Assembly (NCBI GenBank): GCA_002255955.1 | Contig: NKIM01000026.1 | Coordinates: 1 to 64,000, forward strand | From: Burkholderiales bacterium PBB2 | GTDB lineage: Bacteria > Pseudomonadota > Gammaproteobacteria > Burkholderiales > Burkholderiaceae_C | DNA length: 64,000 nucleotides | Direction of reading: 5' to 3' | Shown: piece by piece, positions 26,073-39,565 of the stretch | Numbering within the stretch: position 1 is the stretch's first letter | Layout: each line of letters begins with the position of its first letter | Position numbers and translations under genes: made by a program | The notes under the pieces: model-generated | Databases searched by the model: none | What the model was told of the DNA's origin: nothing | Seen by the model: the letters and a program-made list of their open reading frames with translations, nothing else

Positions 26073-28127
26073 ATGACTGCTGCCAATGCCTTGATGAGCT
26101 TGCGCACGCCGCCCAGCCGCCTGCGACAGGCGCGCCGGCAGCTGCTGGAAACCGGTGAGCTGGGCGCCGGCTTGCTCGATGCCCGACTCCATGCCAGCTG
26201 GCAGCGCAGCCGGGCCTATGGTCTGGCGCCCGAGGGGCGGCCGCAGGGGGTGCCGCATGCGTCGGCCGCCCAGCTGGCGCGGGCCCTGGAACAGCGCCGC
26301 GCCTTGCTGGCCCAGGCCCGGCCGGTGATGGAGTTTGTGGCCGAGCAGGTGAGGGCCAGCGACAGCCTGGTCATTCTGGCCGACCCTCAAGGCATGCTGC
26401 TGCACGCGCTGGGCGACGATGGCTTTGCCGACAAGGCCGCACGGGTGGCCTTGCGGCCCGGCGCCGTCTGGCTGGAACAGTGGCGCGGCACCAATGCGAT
26501 CGGCACGGCGCTGGCCGATGGCCGGCCTGTCGTCATCAACGGTGCCGAGCATTACCTAGAGCGCAATGGGTTCCTGACTTGCGCCGCTGCGCCCATCGTC
26601 GACCCCAGCGGTGCCTTGCTTGGGGTGCTGGATATCTCCGGCGACCGGCGCGGTTACCACCCCCACACCCTGGGCCTGGCCCGTTCGGCCGCGCGCATGA
26701 TCGAGCACCAGCTGTTTGTGGCCCGCCACGGCGGCGGCCTGGTGCTGCGCCTGCACAGCCGTCCCGAAGGCCTGGACACAGTCACCGAGGGCTTGCTGGC
26801 CCTGGCCGATGACGGCCTCATCCTCGGCGCCAACGGCCTGGGCCTCGAGTGGCTGGGTCTGGCGTCCGGTGCCTTGGGCCGCTGCACGGTGGAGGCGGCG
26901 CTGGGGGTGCGCATGCAGGAGCTGCTGGCCGATGTGCACGGGGCGCATGGCTCGCAGCCGCGGCGCCTGCAGCGGGTGGACGGCAGCTTGATCTACGGCC
27001 GGCTCGATGGTGCCCGGCCCCTGCAGCCCCGCCCACGCGTGGCGCCGCCGGCTGCCTCGGTTTTGCTCACGACGGCGCCGCCAGCGTATGCGCCTGCCCC
27101 TGCCCCGGATGCACTGAGCGCGCTCGACACCGGTGACGCGGTCGTGCACAAGCTGATCGAGCGGGCGCGTCGCGTGCTGGCCAAGCCGATTGCCTTGCTC
27201 TTGCAGGGCGAGTCGGGCGTCGGCAAGGAGTTGCTGGCGCGGGCCTGTCACCAGAGCGGGCCGCGGCGCGCCGGGCCTTTTGTGGCCATCAACTGCGCGG
27301 CGCTGCCCGAGCATCTGATCGAGGCCGAGCTCTTCGGCCACCGGCCGGGCGCCTTCACCGGGGCGCTCAAGGAAGGGGCGCCAGGGCTGCTGCGCCAGGC
27401 GGATGGAGGCACGCTATTCCTCGACGAGATCGGTGACATGCCGCTGGCGCTGCAGGCCCGGCTGCTGCGGGTCTTGCAGGAGCGCCAGGTCTCGCCGCTG
27501 GGCGGTGGGCAGCCGGTGGCGGTGGACTTTGCGCTGATCTGCGCCAGCCATCGGCGCCTGCGCGATGAGGTGGACGCGCAGCGCTTCCGCGAGGATTTGT
27601 ACTACCGCATCAACGGGCTCAGCGTGCAACTGCCGCCGCTGCGCGAGCGCAGCGATTTTGCGGCCCTGGTGCAGCGCCTGCTGGCCGAGGCGGAGCCGAG
27701 CCGCAGTGTGAGCGTAGAGCCCGATTTGTTGGCGCTGCTCGCCCGCCATCGCTGGCCTGGCAATCTGCGCCAGCTGGCCAATGTGCTGCGCACCTGCTGC
27801 GCGCTGCTCGATGCAGACGAGGCGCAGATCGGCTGGAGCCACCTGCCCGACGAGGTGGCCGAAGAGTTGCAAGCCCTGGTGTGGGCAGAGTCCGCCCAGC
27901 CTGAGGAGGAGGAGAAGGAGGAGGCGGCGCCGCTGGAGCTGGACCTGCGCCTGGCCTCCAGCCGCTGCGTTCAGCAGGCCCTGGCCTTGGCCCAGGGCAA
28001 CCGCAGCGAAGCGGCACGCCGGCTGGGCGTCAGCCGCAACACCCTGTACCGCAAGATGCGCGAAGCGGGCCTGGATGCACGGCTGGATGCGCGTCTGGAT
28101 GCCCGGCTGCATGGTCCGCTCGATTAG
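26073..28127 (+). CDS. Sigma-54-dependent AcoR-like transcriptional activator (GAF, AAA+, Fis HTH)
   Basis: [48 protein letters not shown]-terminal Fis [28 protein letters not shown]. Confidence 0.9.
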   Translation: MTAANALMSLRTPPSRLRQARRQLLETGELGAGLLDARLHASWQRSRAYGLAPEGRPQGVPHASAAQLARALEQRRALLAQARPVMEFVAEQVRASDSLVILADPQGMLLHALGDDGFADKAARVALRPGAVWLEQWRGTNAIGTALADGRPVVINGAEHYLERNGFLTCAAAPIVDPSGALLGVLDISGDRRGYHPHTLGLARSAARMIEHQLFVARHGGGLVLRLHSRPEGLDTVTEGLLALADDGLILGANGLGLEWLGLASGALGRCTVEAALGVRMQELLADVHGAHGSQPRRLQRVDGSLIYGRLDGARPLQPRPRVAPPAASVLLTTAPPAYAPAPAPDALSALDTGDAVVHKLIERARRVLAKPIALLLQGESGVGKELLARACHQSGPRRAGPFVAINCAALPEHLIEAELFGHRPGAFTGALKEGAPGLLRQADGGTLFLDEIGDMPLALQARLLRVLQERQVSPLGGGQPVAVDFALICASHRRLRDEVDAQRFREDLYYRINGLSVQLPPLRERSDFAALVQRLLAEAEPSRSVSVEPDLLALLARHRWPGNLRQLANVLRTCCALLDADEAQIGWSHLPDEVAEELQALVWAESAQPEEEEKEEAAPLELDLRLASSRCVQQALALAQGNRSEAARRLGVSRNTLYRKMREAGLDARLDARLDARLHGPLD

Positions 28128-28174
28128 GCTGGCGGCTTCTGGAGCTTTTGTTTTCCGCAGGAGGCGGTTTCTCG

Positions 28175-30124
<1,950 letters not shown>

Positions 30125-30180
30125 TCGCCGGAACCTGCGAGACCCCAAACACGGCCAGGTCCGTGGCTTCGCACCCATCA

Positions 30181-30206
30181 GGGCGCCCGAGAGGGCGCCC
30201 TTTTTT
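30181..30206 (+). terminator. Rho-independent terminator
   Basis: GGGCGCCC-GAGA-GGGCGCCC-TTTTTT. Confidence 0.75.
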
Positions 30207-30650
30207 GTCCGCTCGCCTGCCTCAGGTCGTTGCTTTTGCAGGCACCAGGGGTCGAAAGTGCCAGGGCTGACGCGGGAAAACCCTCCGAAACGCTTGTCGC
30301 GCAAGTGACAAAAGCGATGGATGCCGTGCAATGCGGCGTTGCAGCATGGCGACAGCACGAATCTTTACCTGCTGCCGAGATGGCTCTGAATGGCGCATGA
30401 CCTTTGGCATGGGGTGAGCGTAAATGCTTGAAGAATCAAGCATCTAGCGCTCCAGCGCTGATGTGAAAACGACCATTTTTCAGGCGCGCCGCGCGTACTT
30501 TCCCTAGGCAGCCACCTGGGCGAAGCGCTCGCCAGAATGCGTTCAAGCGTGCGTTCAGCGCACCAGTGCTTTTATCCATCGCTCTGGGTGTGCCGGCCTC
30601 GCTCTGTGTCTATCGACCTCGCCCGCATTCTTTCCTGGAGTTAGCAGTTC

Positions 30651-33374
30651 ATGTTCAAAAAATCCCCGGTCGGCGCCGCTGTTTGGATCGCTCTTGGCGG
30701 TCTGGCGCTGGCCACCTCGTCCGCGCACGCCCAACAACAACTCGAGCGCATCGAGGTCACTGGTTCGTCCATCAAGCGCATGGTCGACACCGACAGCGCC
30801 TTGCCCATCTCCGTCATCTCGGCCGCTGATCTGCGTGCGACCGGTGTCAACTCGGCCGAAGGTGCCCTGGCCAAGATCGCAGCCAGCCAGTCCATGACCG
30901 GCAGCTCGCAAACGATTGGCTCCGGCACGGGTGGTGCGGCTTACGCCAATCTGCGCGGCCTGGGTTCGAACAAGACTCTGGTGTTGCTGAACGGCCGCCG
31001 TGTGGCCGCCTTTGCCTTCAGCTCCGCCTCGGTAGACCTGAACTCCATTCCCTTTGCAGCGATCGACCGCGTGGAAGTGCTGCGTGACGGCGCTTCCGCC
31101 ATCTACGGCACCGACGCCATCGGCGGCGTGATCAATTTCATCACCAAGCGTGATTACCGCGGCATCGACGCCTCGGTGAACTACTCGAAGCCGCGCGAGG
31201 AAGGCGGCGTCAAGAAGGGCATCGCCGTGAGCGGCGGCTGGGGCAATCTGGAGGCCGACGGCTTCAACGTCTGGGCCTCGGTCGACAAGCAGACCAATGA
31301 GCGCGTGCGTGCCGTGGATCGCGACTTTGCCCGCACGGGTGTGATCCCTGATCGCGGCCTGCTCAAGACCTCGGGCACCTCCTTCCCGGCCAACTTCTCG
31401 CAAACCCAGCCGGTGCTGGATGCCGCGGGCAAGCCGGTGCTGGACGAGACCGGTGCCCCTACGTCCGTCTCGTTGTCGGGCAACCCCTCGCTGAAGGGCT
31501 GCGCACCGCCGTTCTCGCTCTACCTGCCCAGCATTTCGACCAGCACCTGCCGTTTTGATTACACGGCCTTCATCGACATCATCCCGGACACGGAAACCAA
31601 GACGGGCCTGCTCAAAGCCACCGCCAAGGTGGGTGGCCAGTACCTGTCGCTGGAACACATGGCGACGGATAGCAGCAATATCGCGCGGGTCGCTTCTGAC
31701 CCGGTGACCGGCCTGAGCATGCCCACCAGCAGCCCCTTCTTCCCGAAGAGCTATGCCGGCATCGACCCGACCCTGCCCATCACCGTGGGCTGGCGCATGA
31801 TCCCTGGCGGTGCTCGCACCAACCAGGCCTCGACCAAGGCCAACCGCACCGTGATCTCGGTGGACGGCAGCTATGGCAACTGGGACTACCGCGCCGGCTT
31901 CTTCAATGCCGAGAGCAAGGGCAACCAGGACATCCAGGATGGCTACGTCAACAAGTCCTTGATCCAAAAGGGCGTGACCGAAGGCAAGCTGAACCCCTTT
32001 GGTGAAGCCGATGCCGCCGCACTGGCGCTGATCGAAGCCGCCAAGATGCGCGGCGTCTACTCCAACGCCAAGGGCAGCAGCCAGGGTGTGGATTTCAATG
32101 CCTCGACCCAGTTGTGGGACATGGCTGGTGGCCCCGTGGGCGTGTCGGTGGGCGCCGAGTTTCGCAAGGACAAGTACCGCAACGACACCATCGACAGCAT
32201 CGTCGATAACGTGCCTTCCCTGGGCGTCGCGCCCTACCACGTCAGCGGTGACCGCAAGATCTCGGCGCTGAGCACCGAGTGGCTGTTCCCGGTGAGCAAG
32301 GATGTCGAGCTGACCTTTGCCGGCCGTTTCGACAAGTACTCGGACTTTGGTTCCACCTTCAACCCGAAGGCTGCCATCCGTTGGACGCCGGCCAAGAACG
32401 TCAATGTTCGCGCGTCCTACAACACCGGCTTCCGCGCTCCCTCGCTGGACGAGGTCTACGGCCCGCAAGCCGTCAGCTTCACCGGTGACCCGTACGACGA
32501 TCCGGTCCTGTGCAAGGGTGGCGTGGTGCAGTCGGGCGGCGTGGAGTCGCGCGATTGCGGCCAGCAGGCACAGATCCAGTCGGGCGGCAACACCGAGCTG
32601 AAGCCGGAGAAGTCCAAGACCTTCTCGCTGGGTCTGGCCTTTGAGCCGGTCAAGGGTCTGACCGCCTCGATCGACTACTGGAACATCAAGATCACCAACT
32701 CCATCTCGGCCGTGTCCGAGCAGGCGATCTTCGGTGACCCGGCCAAGTACGCCTCGCGCTATCGCCGCTGCAAGGACCTGAGCGCCGACGTGCAAGCCAC
32801 GCTGGACCGCTGCAACACGCCCGAGTGGAAGAACTCCAACGCGCTCGGCTATGTGGTGGCCTTGAATGACAACCTCGGCGATGTGAAGACCGATGGCTTC
32901 GACTTTGCTGCAGGCTATGCCTTCCACAACAGCTTCGGCCGCTTCCAGCTCGGTTGGGAGGCTACTTATGTTCGCAGTTATGAGTACCAGCGCGACAAGG
33001 GTGATCCGTTCATCCAGAACGTGGGCAAGTACACCGACTCCAGCCCGGTGCTGCGTTGGCAGCATGCCGTGACGGTGAACTGGCGCCTGGGTGACTTCAG
33101 CACCAACTTCGGTCTGGGTCACAAGTCGGGCTATGTCGATCAGAACGCGGTGGAAGAGCAGTACTTCAACAAGGTGAAGTCCTACACCTTGGCCGATCTG
33201 TCGGTGACCTGGAGTGGGATCAAGCACACCAAGTTCACCGTCGGCCTGAAGAACCTCTTCGACACCAAGCCGCCGTTCTCCAACCAAGGCACCGTGTTCC
33301 AGCAGGGTTATGACCCCCGACTGACCGACGCCTACGGCCGCACCTTGCTGCTGCGCGCCAGCCTGTCCTACTGA
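30651..33374 (+). CDS. TonB-dependent outer-membrane receptor
   Basis: Signal peptide, LERIEVTGSSIKR, plug domain NLRGLGSNKTLVLLNGRRV...IDRVEVLRDGASAIYGTDAIGGVINFITKRDY, C-terminal GRTLLLRASLSY. Confidence 0.9.
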   Translation: MFKKSPVGAAVWIALGGLALATSSAHAQQQLERIEVTGSSIKRMVDTDSALPISVISAADLRATGVNSAEGALAKIAASQSMTGSSQTIGSGTGGAAYANLRGLGSNKTLVLLNGRRVAAFAFSSASVDLNSIPFAAIDRVEVLRDGASAIYGTDAIGGVINFITKRDYRGIDASVNYSKPREEGGVKKGIAVSGGWGNLEADGFNVWASVDKQTNERVRAVDRDFARTGVIPDRGLLKTSGTSFPANFSQTQPVLDAAGKPVLDETGAPTSVSLSGNPSLKGCAPPFSLYLPSISTSTCRFDYTAFIDIIPDTETKTGLLKATAKVGGQYLSLEHMATDSSNIARVASDPVTGLSMPTSSPFFPKSYAGIDPTLPITVGWRMIPGGARTNQASTKANRTVISVDGSYGNWDYRAGFFNAESKGNQDIQDGYVNKSLIQKGVTEGKLNPFGEADAAALALIEAAKMRGVYSNAKGSSQGVDFNASTQLWDMAGGPVGVSVGAEFRKDKYRNDTIDSIVDNVPSLGVAPYHVSGDRKISALSTEWLFPVSKDVELTFAGRFDKYSDFGSTFNPKAAIRWTPAKNVNVRASYNTGFRAPSLDEVYGPQAVSFTGDPYDDPVLCKGGVVQSGGVESRDCGQQAQIQSGGNTELKPEKSKTFSLGLAFEPVKGLTASIDYWNIKITNSISAVSEQAIFGDPAKYASRYRRCKDLSADVQATLDRCNTPEWKNSNALGYVVALNDNLGDVKTDGFDFAAGYAFHNSFGRFQLGWEATYVRSYEYQRDKGDPFIQNVGKYTDSSPVLRWQHAVTVNWRLGDFSTNFGLGHKSGYVDQNAVEEQYFNKVKSYTLADLSVTWSGIKHTKFTVGLKNLFDTKPPFSNQGTVFQQGYDPRLTDAYGRTLLLRASLSY

Positions 33375-33400
33375 TCCTTCGCGGCATCGGTGGCGCCCAA

Positions 33401-33425
33401 ACGCGGCCCTTCGGGGCCGCGTTTT
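33401..33425 (+). terminator. Rho-independent terminator
   Basis: CGCGGCCC-TTCG-GGGCCGCG-TTTT. Confidence 0.7.
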
Positions 33426-33899
33426 CTGTTTCAGAACCTTTCCTTTTCTCACGCAAGACCTCGCGTAAACCCTGATCTGGCGCGTGATGGGAATTGGCTC
33501 GATACCACTAAAATACCAGTGTGGCTTGCCGCTTGTTGAGGATCAAGGCCTGCCGAACGATTGGGCTGTCATGCTCTTGTCAGGTCCTGGGGTAATCCCC
33601 ACGGCTTAGGGGCTTGGGAACTCGTTTATGATCGTAGGCGCTTGTGTAGATGTCCGACTCCGCCTGACGCGGCTTCGGGTGAATGCCAGGCTCAAGCCCG
33701 CGGTCGAAAGCTGACGGGCATTTTTGTTGTAGGTGGTGCTGCAAGTGCCGATAAGCGAACTCAAGTCGTTCTTCTGGGGCGATGAGAGCTCAGAAATTGG
33801 CAAACTGCGGGACCCGAACGTTCGAGACGGGCGCTGCGCAGGGGTGATGAACCCACGTGTCTTGATGAAAGAAATTCGCAGTCTTAAGAAGGAGCGCGC

Positions 33900-34550
33900 A
33901 TGAACTTTGCGCAGGATAAGCAAGGCTCGTCACGCTTCACGGGTATTGGCATCGTGGTCTTGATCCACGTGTTGATCGCGTGGGCGTTGGCAAGTGGACT
34001 GGCCCGGAAAGCCATTGAGGCGGTCAAGGGTCCCATCGAGACCAAGGTGATTGAAGAGAAGGTCAAGCCGCCGCCGGAGCCTGAAAAGGTCGTTCCGCCG
34101 CCGCCGGACCTGAAGGCGCCTCCGCCGCCGTTCATCCCGCCGCCGGAATTCCAGGTGACCGCACCCGCTCCGCCGGCACCGGCTATCCAGTCGACCCAAG
34201 TGGCGCCCCCGGCTGCCGCACCGGTTCGCCCGGCTCCGCCGCCGACTGCGGCACCGGCACCGGCACCGGCCCCGGTTCGCACGGGCCCCAAGACCGCTGG
34301 CATGGTTTGCACCAAGATGGGCAAGCCGGAAGTGCCTTCGGTGAACTGGAGTGGTGAAGCGCTGTACAAGGTCACCGCGACCGTCAAGTCGGGTCGTGTG
34401 GCCAGCATTGAAGTGCAGAGCCTGCGTCCCGGTGTGGATCGCAAGGCCCAGCGCGCCATCATTGCGGCCATCGAGGAAACACTGCGCGACACTTACGAGT
34501 GCCCCGGTGACCACGTGTTCGAGCAGGAATTCCAGTTCCGCATCGAATAA
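33900..34550 (+). CDS. Energy transducer TonB family protein
   Basis: N-terminal TM, Pro-rich linker (PPPEPEKVVPPPPDLKAPPPPF), C-terminal TonB-like domain. Confidence 0.85.
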   Translation: MNFAQDKQGSSRFTGIGIVVLIHVLIAWALASGLARKAIEAVKGPIETKVIEEKVKPPPEPEKVVPPPPDLKAPPPPFIPPPEFQVTAPAPPAPAIQSTQVAPPAAAPVRPAPPPTAAPAPAPAPVRTGPKTAGMVCTKMGKPEVPSVNWSGEALYKVTATVKSGRVASIEVQSLRPGVDRKAQRAIIAAIEETLRDTYECPGDHVFEQEFQFRIE

Positions 34551-34656
34551 GGCCGCGACAGGCTAGAGTTCTGCAAGACCCCAACACTGGGGCAGGGCAG
34601 TGCCCGGCTCCATTTCTCTCAAACCGATTTCGATTTCATTCGCAGGAGTTGACTCC

Positions 34657-35490
34657 ATGATTTCTCGTATTTCCGGCCTGTTCGCCGCCATCGCTTTTGC
34701 TGCGGCAATGGCTGTTTCGCCTGTGCAAGCTCAAGAAGCTGCTGCTTCCGCTGCTGCACCCACCGAGGCAGTTGCTCCTGCTGCCGACGCTGCTCCCGTG
34801 GCCCAAGCCGCTGCCAAGCCTGCTGACAATCCTTACGGCCTGCAAGCCATGCTGGCTCACGGCGACATGGTGTCCAAGGGCGTTCTGGCCCTGCTGCTGA
34901 TCATGTCCATGGGCAGCTGGTACATCCTGATCACCAAGCTGTGGGACACCCAGAAGCTGGCCAGCGAAGCCAAGGACGTGCGCGCCACCTTCTTCAAGAA
35001 GGCCAGCCTGGCCGAAGGCGTCAAGGGCCTGAAGGAATCGAGCGCGTTCCGCTATATCGCGGCCAACGCCATCGAAGCTTCGGAGCACCATGAAGGCGCC
35101 CTGACCGAGAACATCGACCACAACACCTGGGTGTCGACCAACATCGAGCGCTCGGTGGCTGAAGTGCAAGGCCGCGTGCAAACCGGTCTGGGCTTCCTGG
35201 CGACCGTCGGTTCGACCTCGCCTTTCATCGGTCTGTTCGGTACCGTGTGGGGTATTCTGCAAGCCCTGACCGCCATCGGCGTTGCCGGCCAAGCGTCCAT
35301 CGACAAGGTGGCAGGCCCTGTGGGTGAAGCGCTGATCATGACCGCCATCGGTCTGGGCGTCGCTGTGCCGGCCGTGCTGGGTTACAACTGGCTGGTGAAT
35401 CGCAACAAGTCGGTGATGGGCCAAGTGCGTGCCTTCGCTGGTGACCTGCACGGCGTCCTGATGGGCAACCGTCAAGTTGCCAAGCGCTAA
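34657..35490 (+). CDS. exbB: MotA/TolQ/ExbB proton channel family protein
   Basis: GLGFLATVGSTSPFIGLFGTVWGILQAL, GEALIMTAIGLGVAVPAVLGYNWLV. Confidence 0.9.
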   Translation: MISRISGLFAAIAFAAAMAVSPVQAQEAAASAAAPTEAVAPAADAAPVAQAAAKPADNPYGLQAMLAHGDMVSKGVLALLLIMSMGSWYILITKLWDTQKLASEAKDVRATFFKKASLAEGVKGLKESSAFRYIAANAIEASEHHEGALTENIDHNTWVSTNIERSVAEVQGRVQTGLGFLATVGSTSPFIGLFGTVWGILQALTAIGVAGQASIDKVAGPVGEALIMTAIGLGVAVPAVLGYNWLVNRNKSVMGQVRAFAGDLHGVLMGNRQVAKR

Positions 35491-35515
35491 TCAGCGCTGA
35501 CCCGGAGAACCCATC

Positions 35516-35944
35516 ATGGGAATGAACGTCGGATCTTCTTCCGGCGATGATGAAGTGGTCTCAACCATCAACACCACGCCCCTCGTGGACGTGATGTTGG
35601 TGCTGTTGATCATCTTCCTCATCACCATCCCGGCGGTGGTCAGCACGGTCAAGGTTGAGCTTCCTAAGGAAACCAACGTCGTCCGCGTGACCAAGCCGGA
35701 GAACATTGATATCTCGGTCACCAAGAGCGGCGAGATCTACTGGAACACGACCCTGGTGCCTGATGTCGATGCCCTGGTGCAGCGTCTGGGCAAGGTGGCG
35801 GTGCTGAATCCGCAGCCTGAGGTGCATGTTCGTGGCGATGACAAGTCGCGCTACGAATCCGTGGGCCGTGTGGTTTATGCCTGCCAGCGTGCCGGCATCA
35901 TGAAAGTCAGCTTCGTCACCGAGCCGCCTGCGCGCGGTGGTTGA
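35516..35944 (+). CDS. exbD: ExbD/TolR family biopolymer transporter
   Basis: STINTTPLVDVMLVLLIIFLITIPAV. Confidence 0.88.
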   Translation: MGMNVGSSSGDDEVVSTINTTPLVDVMLVLLIIFLITIPAVVSTVKVELPKETNVVRVTKPENIDISVTKSGEIYWNTTLVPDVDALVQRLGKVAVLNPQPEVHVRGDDKSRYESVGRVVYACQRAGIMKVSFVTEPPARGG

Positions 35945-35961
35945 AGCGAGGAGCGAATAGC

Positions 35962-36396
35962 ATGGGAATGAATGTAGGTAGCTCCTCCGGTGGCGACGAG
36001 CCCGAAGTCATGATGGACGTCAACACCACGCCGTTGATCGACGTGATGTTGGTGCTGATCGTGATGCTGATCATCACGATCCCGATCCAGCTGCATTCGG
36101 TGAATCTGGATATGCCTCCGCCTGCTCCGCCGATCGAGAATCCGAAAGAGCCGGTGATTCACACGGTGTTGATTGACTTTGATGGCAAGGTGTATTGGGA
36201 TGAAAACGAAATGCCCAATCACCAGGCCGTAGAAGCGAAGCTGGCTGAAGTTGCTGCTGAGGCAGACCAAGCCGAAGTGCACATCAAGCCCAACAAGCTG
36301 GCCGAATACGGCGCCGTGGCAGCCGTCATGGCTTCCGCTCAGCGACTGGGTGTCAAGAAGATGGGCATGGTCGGCAACGAACAGTACGTCAAGTGA
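35962..36396 (+). CDS. ExbD/TolR family biopolymer transporter (second copy)
   Basis: MMDVNTTPLIDVMLVLIVMLIITIPIQLH. Confidence 0.88.
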   Translation: MGMNVGSSSGGDEPEVMMDVNTTPLIDVMLVLIVMLIITIPIQLHSVNLDMPPPAPPIENPKEPVIHTVLIDFDGKVYWDENEMPNHQAVEAKLAEVAAEADQAEVHIKPNKLAEYGAVAAVMASAQRLGVKKMGMVGNEQYVK

Positions 36397-36434
36397 GACG
36401 GCGCAAGCCGTGAACTGAGACGACAAAAGAACAG

Positions 36435-36468
36435 CGCGCCGTCCGTCAAGGGCGGCGCGTTTTTTTTC
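36435..36468 (+). terminator. Rho-independent terminator
   Basis: CGCGCCGTCC-GTCAA-GGGCGGCGCG-TTTTTTTT. Confidence 0.65.
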
Positions 36469-36487
36469 GCAAAGAGGGTAGAAGACG

Positions 36488-37741
36488 ATGAAGATCAGGA
36501 CATTGGCCTCGGTTGCTATTGGCGCCATGGCGTTTGTGTTGGGCAGCGCCCCCCAAGGCGAACTGGGCTTTGTGCAAGCCCATGCTCAGGCTGAGGGCGT
36601 GCGTCCTCAGGTGGGCAAGGCGCTGAAAGATGCCGTCGCCTTGATCAAGTCCGGCAAGTACAAGGACGCCCTGGCCAAGGTGCACGAGGCAGAAGCCGTC
36701 AGCGGCCGCAACGCCACCGAGAACTACAACATCGAAGCGATGCGCATGGCCGCCGCTTCGGGTGCAGGCGACACCGATTCCATGGTCAAGGCTTTTGAAG
36801 CCCTGAAGGCCAGCGGCAAGCTGTCGGGCGCCGAACAGCTGCGCTACATCGAATCGATCGCAGGCACCTACCTGCGTAACAAGGACAACGCCCGCGCTCT
36901 GACCTGGGCGCAGCGCTACTTCAAGGAAGGCGGCAACAGCCCCACCATGAAGCAGGTCCTGACCTCGGCGCAGTTCAATTCCGGCGACATGGGTTCCATC
37001 ATCAAGGACACCGAGGCCGAGATTGCTGCCGATGAGAAGGCGGGTCGTACGCCTTCGCAGGACAAGCTGAACCTCCTGCTGAGTGCCGCCATCCGTCAGA
37101 AGGACGGCAATGCCGAGCAATTGGCCATTGCCAAGCTGCTGAACTACTACCCCCGCAAGGAGCTGTGGACTCAGGTGCTGTCGGGCATCCAGAGCAAGAA
37201 GGGCTTCTCGGACCGCTTTGCCTTGGACGTTTACCGCTTGAAGCTGGCCACCGGCAACTTGAAGGATGCCAACGACTACATGGAAATGGCTCAGCTGGCG
37301 GCTCAAGCTGGCTTCCCTGAAGAAGGTAAGCAGGTCGTGGACAAGGGCTTTGCCGCCAACGTCCTGGGTCAAGGCAAGGAAGGTGAGCGTCACAAGCGCC
37401 TGAATGACCTGATGGTTAAGCGCATTGGCGAAGCCAAGGCTGCGCTGCCTGAGGTGGAGAAGACCGCTCAGGCCGCCAAGGACGGCAACGCCCTGGTGTC
37501 CCTGGGTCTGGCTACCGCGTTCCGCGGCGATGCAGCCAAGGGTGTCAAGTACATCGAGCAAGGCATCGAGAAGGGCAATCTGGCTCGCCCGGATGATGCC
37601 AAGCTCTACCTGGGTCTGGCCCAGTCCATGGCCGGAGATGCATCCAAAGCGCAATCCACCTGGCGCTCGGTCAAGGGCACGGACGGCTCGGCCGATCTGG
37701 CTCGTCTGTGGGGCATCCACACCCGCAGCGCCAAGCGCTGA
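36488..37741 (+). CDS. TPR-like periplasmic protein linked to the TonB/ExbBD cluster
   Basis: Signal peptide and helical repeat protein (LRYIESIAGTYLRNKDNARALTWAQRYFKEGG...), follows the exbD genes. Confidence 0.65.
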   Translation: MKIRTLASVAIGAMAFVLGSAPQGELGFVQAHAQAEGVRPQVGKALKDAVALIKSGKYKDALAKVHEAEAVSGRNATENYNIEAMRMAAASGAGDTDSMVKAFEALKASGKLSGAEQLRYIESIAGTYLRNKDNARALTWAQRYFKEGGNSPTMKQVLTSAQFNSGDMGSIIKDTEAEIAADEKAGRTPSQDKLNLLLSAAIRQKDGNAEQLAIAKLLNYYPRKELWTQVLSGIQSKKGFSDRFALDVYRLKLATGNLKDANDYMEMAQLAAQAGFPEEGKQVVDKGFAANVLGQGKEGERHKRLNDLMVKRIGEAKAALPEVEKTAQAAKDGNALVSLGLATAFRGDAAKGVKYIEQGIEKGNLARPDDAKLYLGLAQSMAGDASKAQSTWRSVKGTDGSADLARLWGIHTRSAKR

Positions 37742-37811
37742 TCTCGCGCTTCTTGTTGCCTCGCTGTCGCTCAGGCCGGACTTCGGTCGCTTGAGCGAGA
37801 GCACCGTCAAG

Positions 37812-37845
37812 AAAAAGGGCCCTGGCTTTGCGCCAGGGCCCTTTT
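37812..37845. terminator. Bidirectional rho-independent terminator
   Basis: AAAAAGGGCCCTGGC-TTTG-CGCCAGGGCCCTTTTT between convergent genes. Confidence 0.75.
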
Positions 37846-37895
37846 TGCTTGTGCGGTGCCGTAGCGCTCCCGCAACTTGCCGCTGAATTTCCGGC

Positions 37896-38654
37896 TTACT
37901 TCGGTGCCAGGCGGATGGCGCCGTCCAGGCGAATCACTTCGCCGTTCAGCATCTCGTTGGTGATGATCTGGTGCACCAGCTTGGCGTAGTCGGCGGGCGT
38001 ACCCAGGCGCGAAGGGAAGGGCACGCCAGCGGCCAGTGCGTCCTGCACCTCTTGCGGCATGCCGAAGAGCATGGGCGTGCCAAAGATGCCGGGAGCGATG
38101 GTCATGTTGCGGATGCCGTTGCGGGCCAGATCGCGTGCGATGGGCAGGGTCATGCCGACCACGCCGCCCTTGGATGCCGCGTAGGCGGCTTGGCCGATCT
38201 GACCGTCGTAGGCCGCGACCGAGGCGGTCGAGATTAGCACGCCGCGCTCGCCGGTGGGCTCGGGATCGTTCTTGCTCATGGCCTCGGCGGCCAGGCGGAT
38301 CATGTTGAAGCTGCCGATCAGATTGACCGTGATGGTCTTGCTGAACAAGGCCAGGGCGTGGGCGCCGTCCTTGCCGACGGTCTTGGCGGCCGGGGCAATG
38401 CCGGCGCAGTTGACCAGGCCGAAAAGCTTGCCCAGGCTCAGGGCCTTGGCGACCACGGCCTGGCCGTCGGCTTCCTGGCTGACGTCGGCCTTGACGAAGG
38501 CGCCGCCCAGCTCGGCCGCGACGGCCTCGCCACGCTCGACCTGCAGGTCGGCAATCACGACCTTGGCGCCGTGCGCCGTCAGCATGCGTGCCGTGCCTTC
38601 ACCGAGGCCCGAAGCGCCGCCGGTGACGATGAAAACCTTGCCTGCGATGTCCAT
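37896..38654 (-). CDS. SDR-family 3-hydroxyacyl-CoA dehydrogenase-like protein
   Basis: [48 protein letters not shown]. Confidence 0.88.
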   Translation of the reverse strand: MDIAGKVFIVTGGASGLGEGTARMLTAHGAKVVIADLQVERGEAVAAELGGAFVKADVSQEADGQAVVAKALSLGKLFGLVNCAGIAPAAKTVGKDGAHALALFSKTITVNLIGSFNMIRLAAEAMSKNDPEPTGERGVLISTASVAAYDGQIGQAAYAASKGGVVGMTLPIARDLARNGIRNMTIAPGIFGTPMLFGMPQEVQDALAAGVPFPSRLGTPADYAKLVHQIITNEMLNGEVIRLDGAIRLAPK

Positions 38655-38757
38655 GTTCAATCCTTTGAAAGAAGGGTTGGTTGACGTTGACGTAAACGTC
38701 AATTATTGGTCAAAAGAAAGCCGCATTGAAGCGGCTTTGTTCGAGAAGGAAAAATGC

Positions 38758-39483
<726 letters not shown>

Positions 39484-39565
39484 CTACGCCAGACTGACGC
39501 AAACCCCGCTTGTTGTCTCAACGTAACCCCGGGCTTCGCAGGAGCCGGGCCTCTATGCCCGCGCT

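Noticed and set aside
30555-33452. 965-aa minus-strand ORF antisense to the TonB receptor
   Set aside because: Long antisense frames are expected in this GC-rich sequence; the + strand frame has a signal peptide, plug and barrel motifs.
34100-34270. Pro-rich CCGCCG and GCACCG repeats as a special DNA element
   Set aside because: They encode the normal proline-rich periplasmic linker of a TonB protein.
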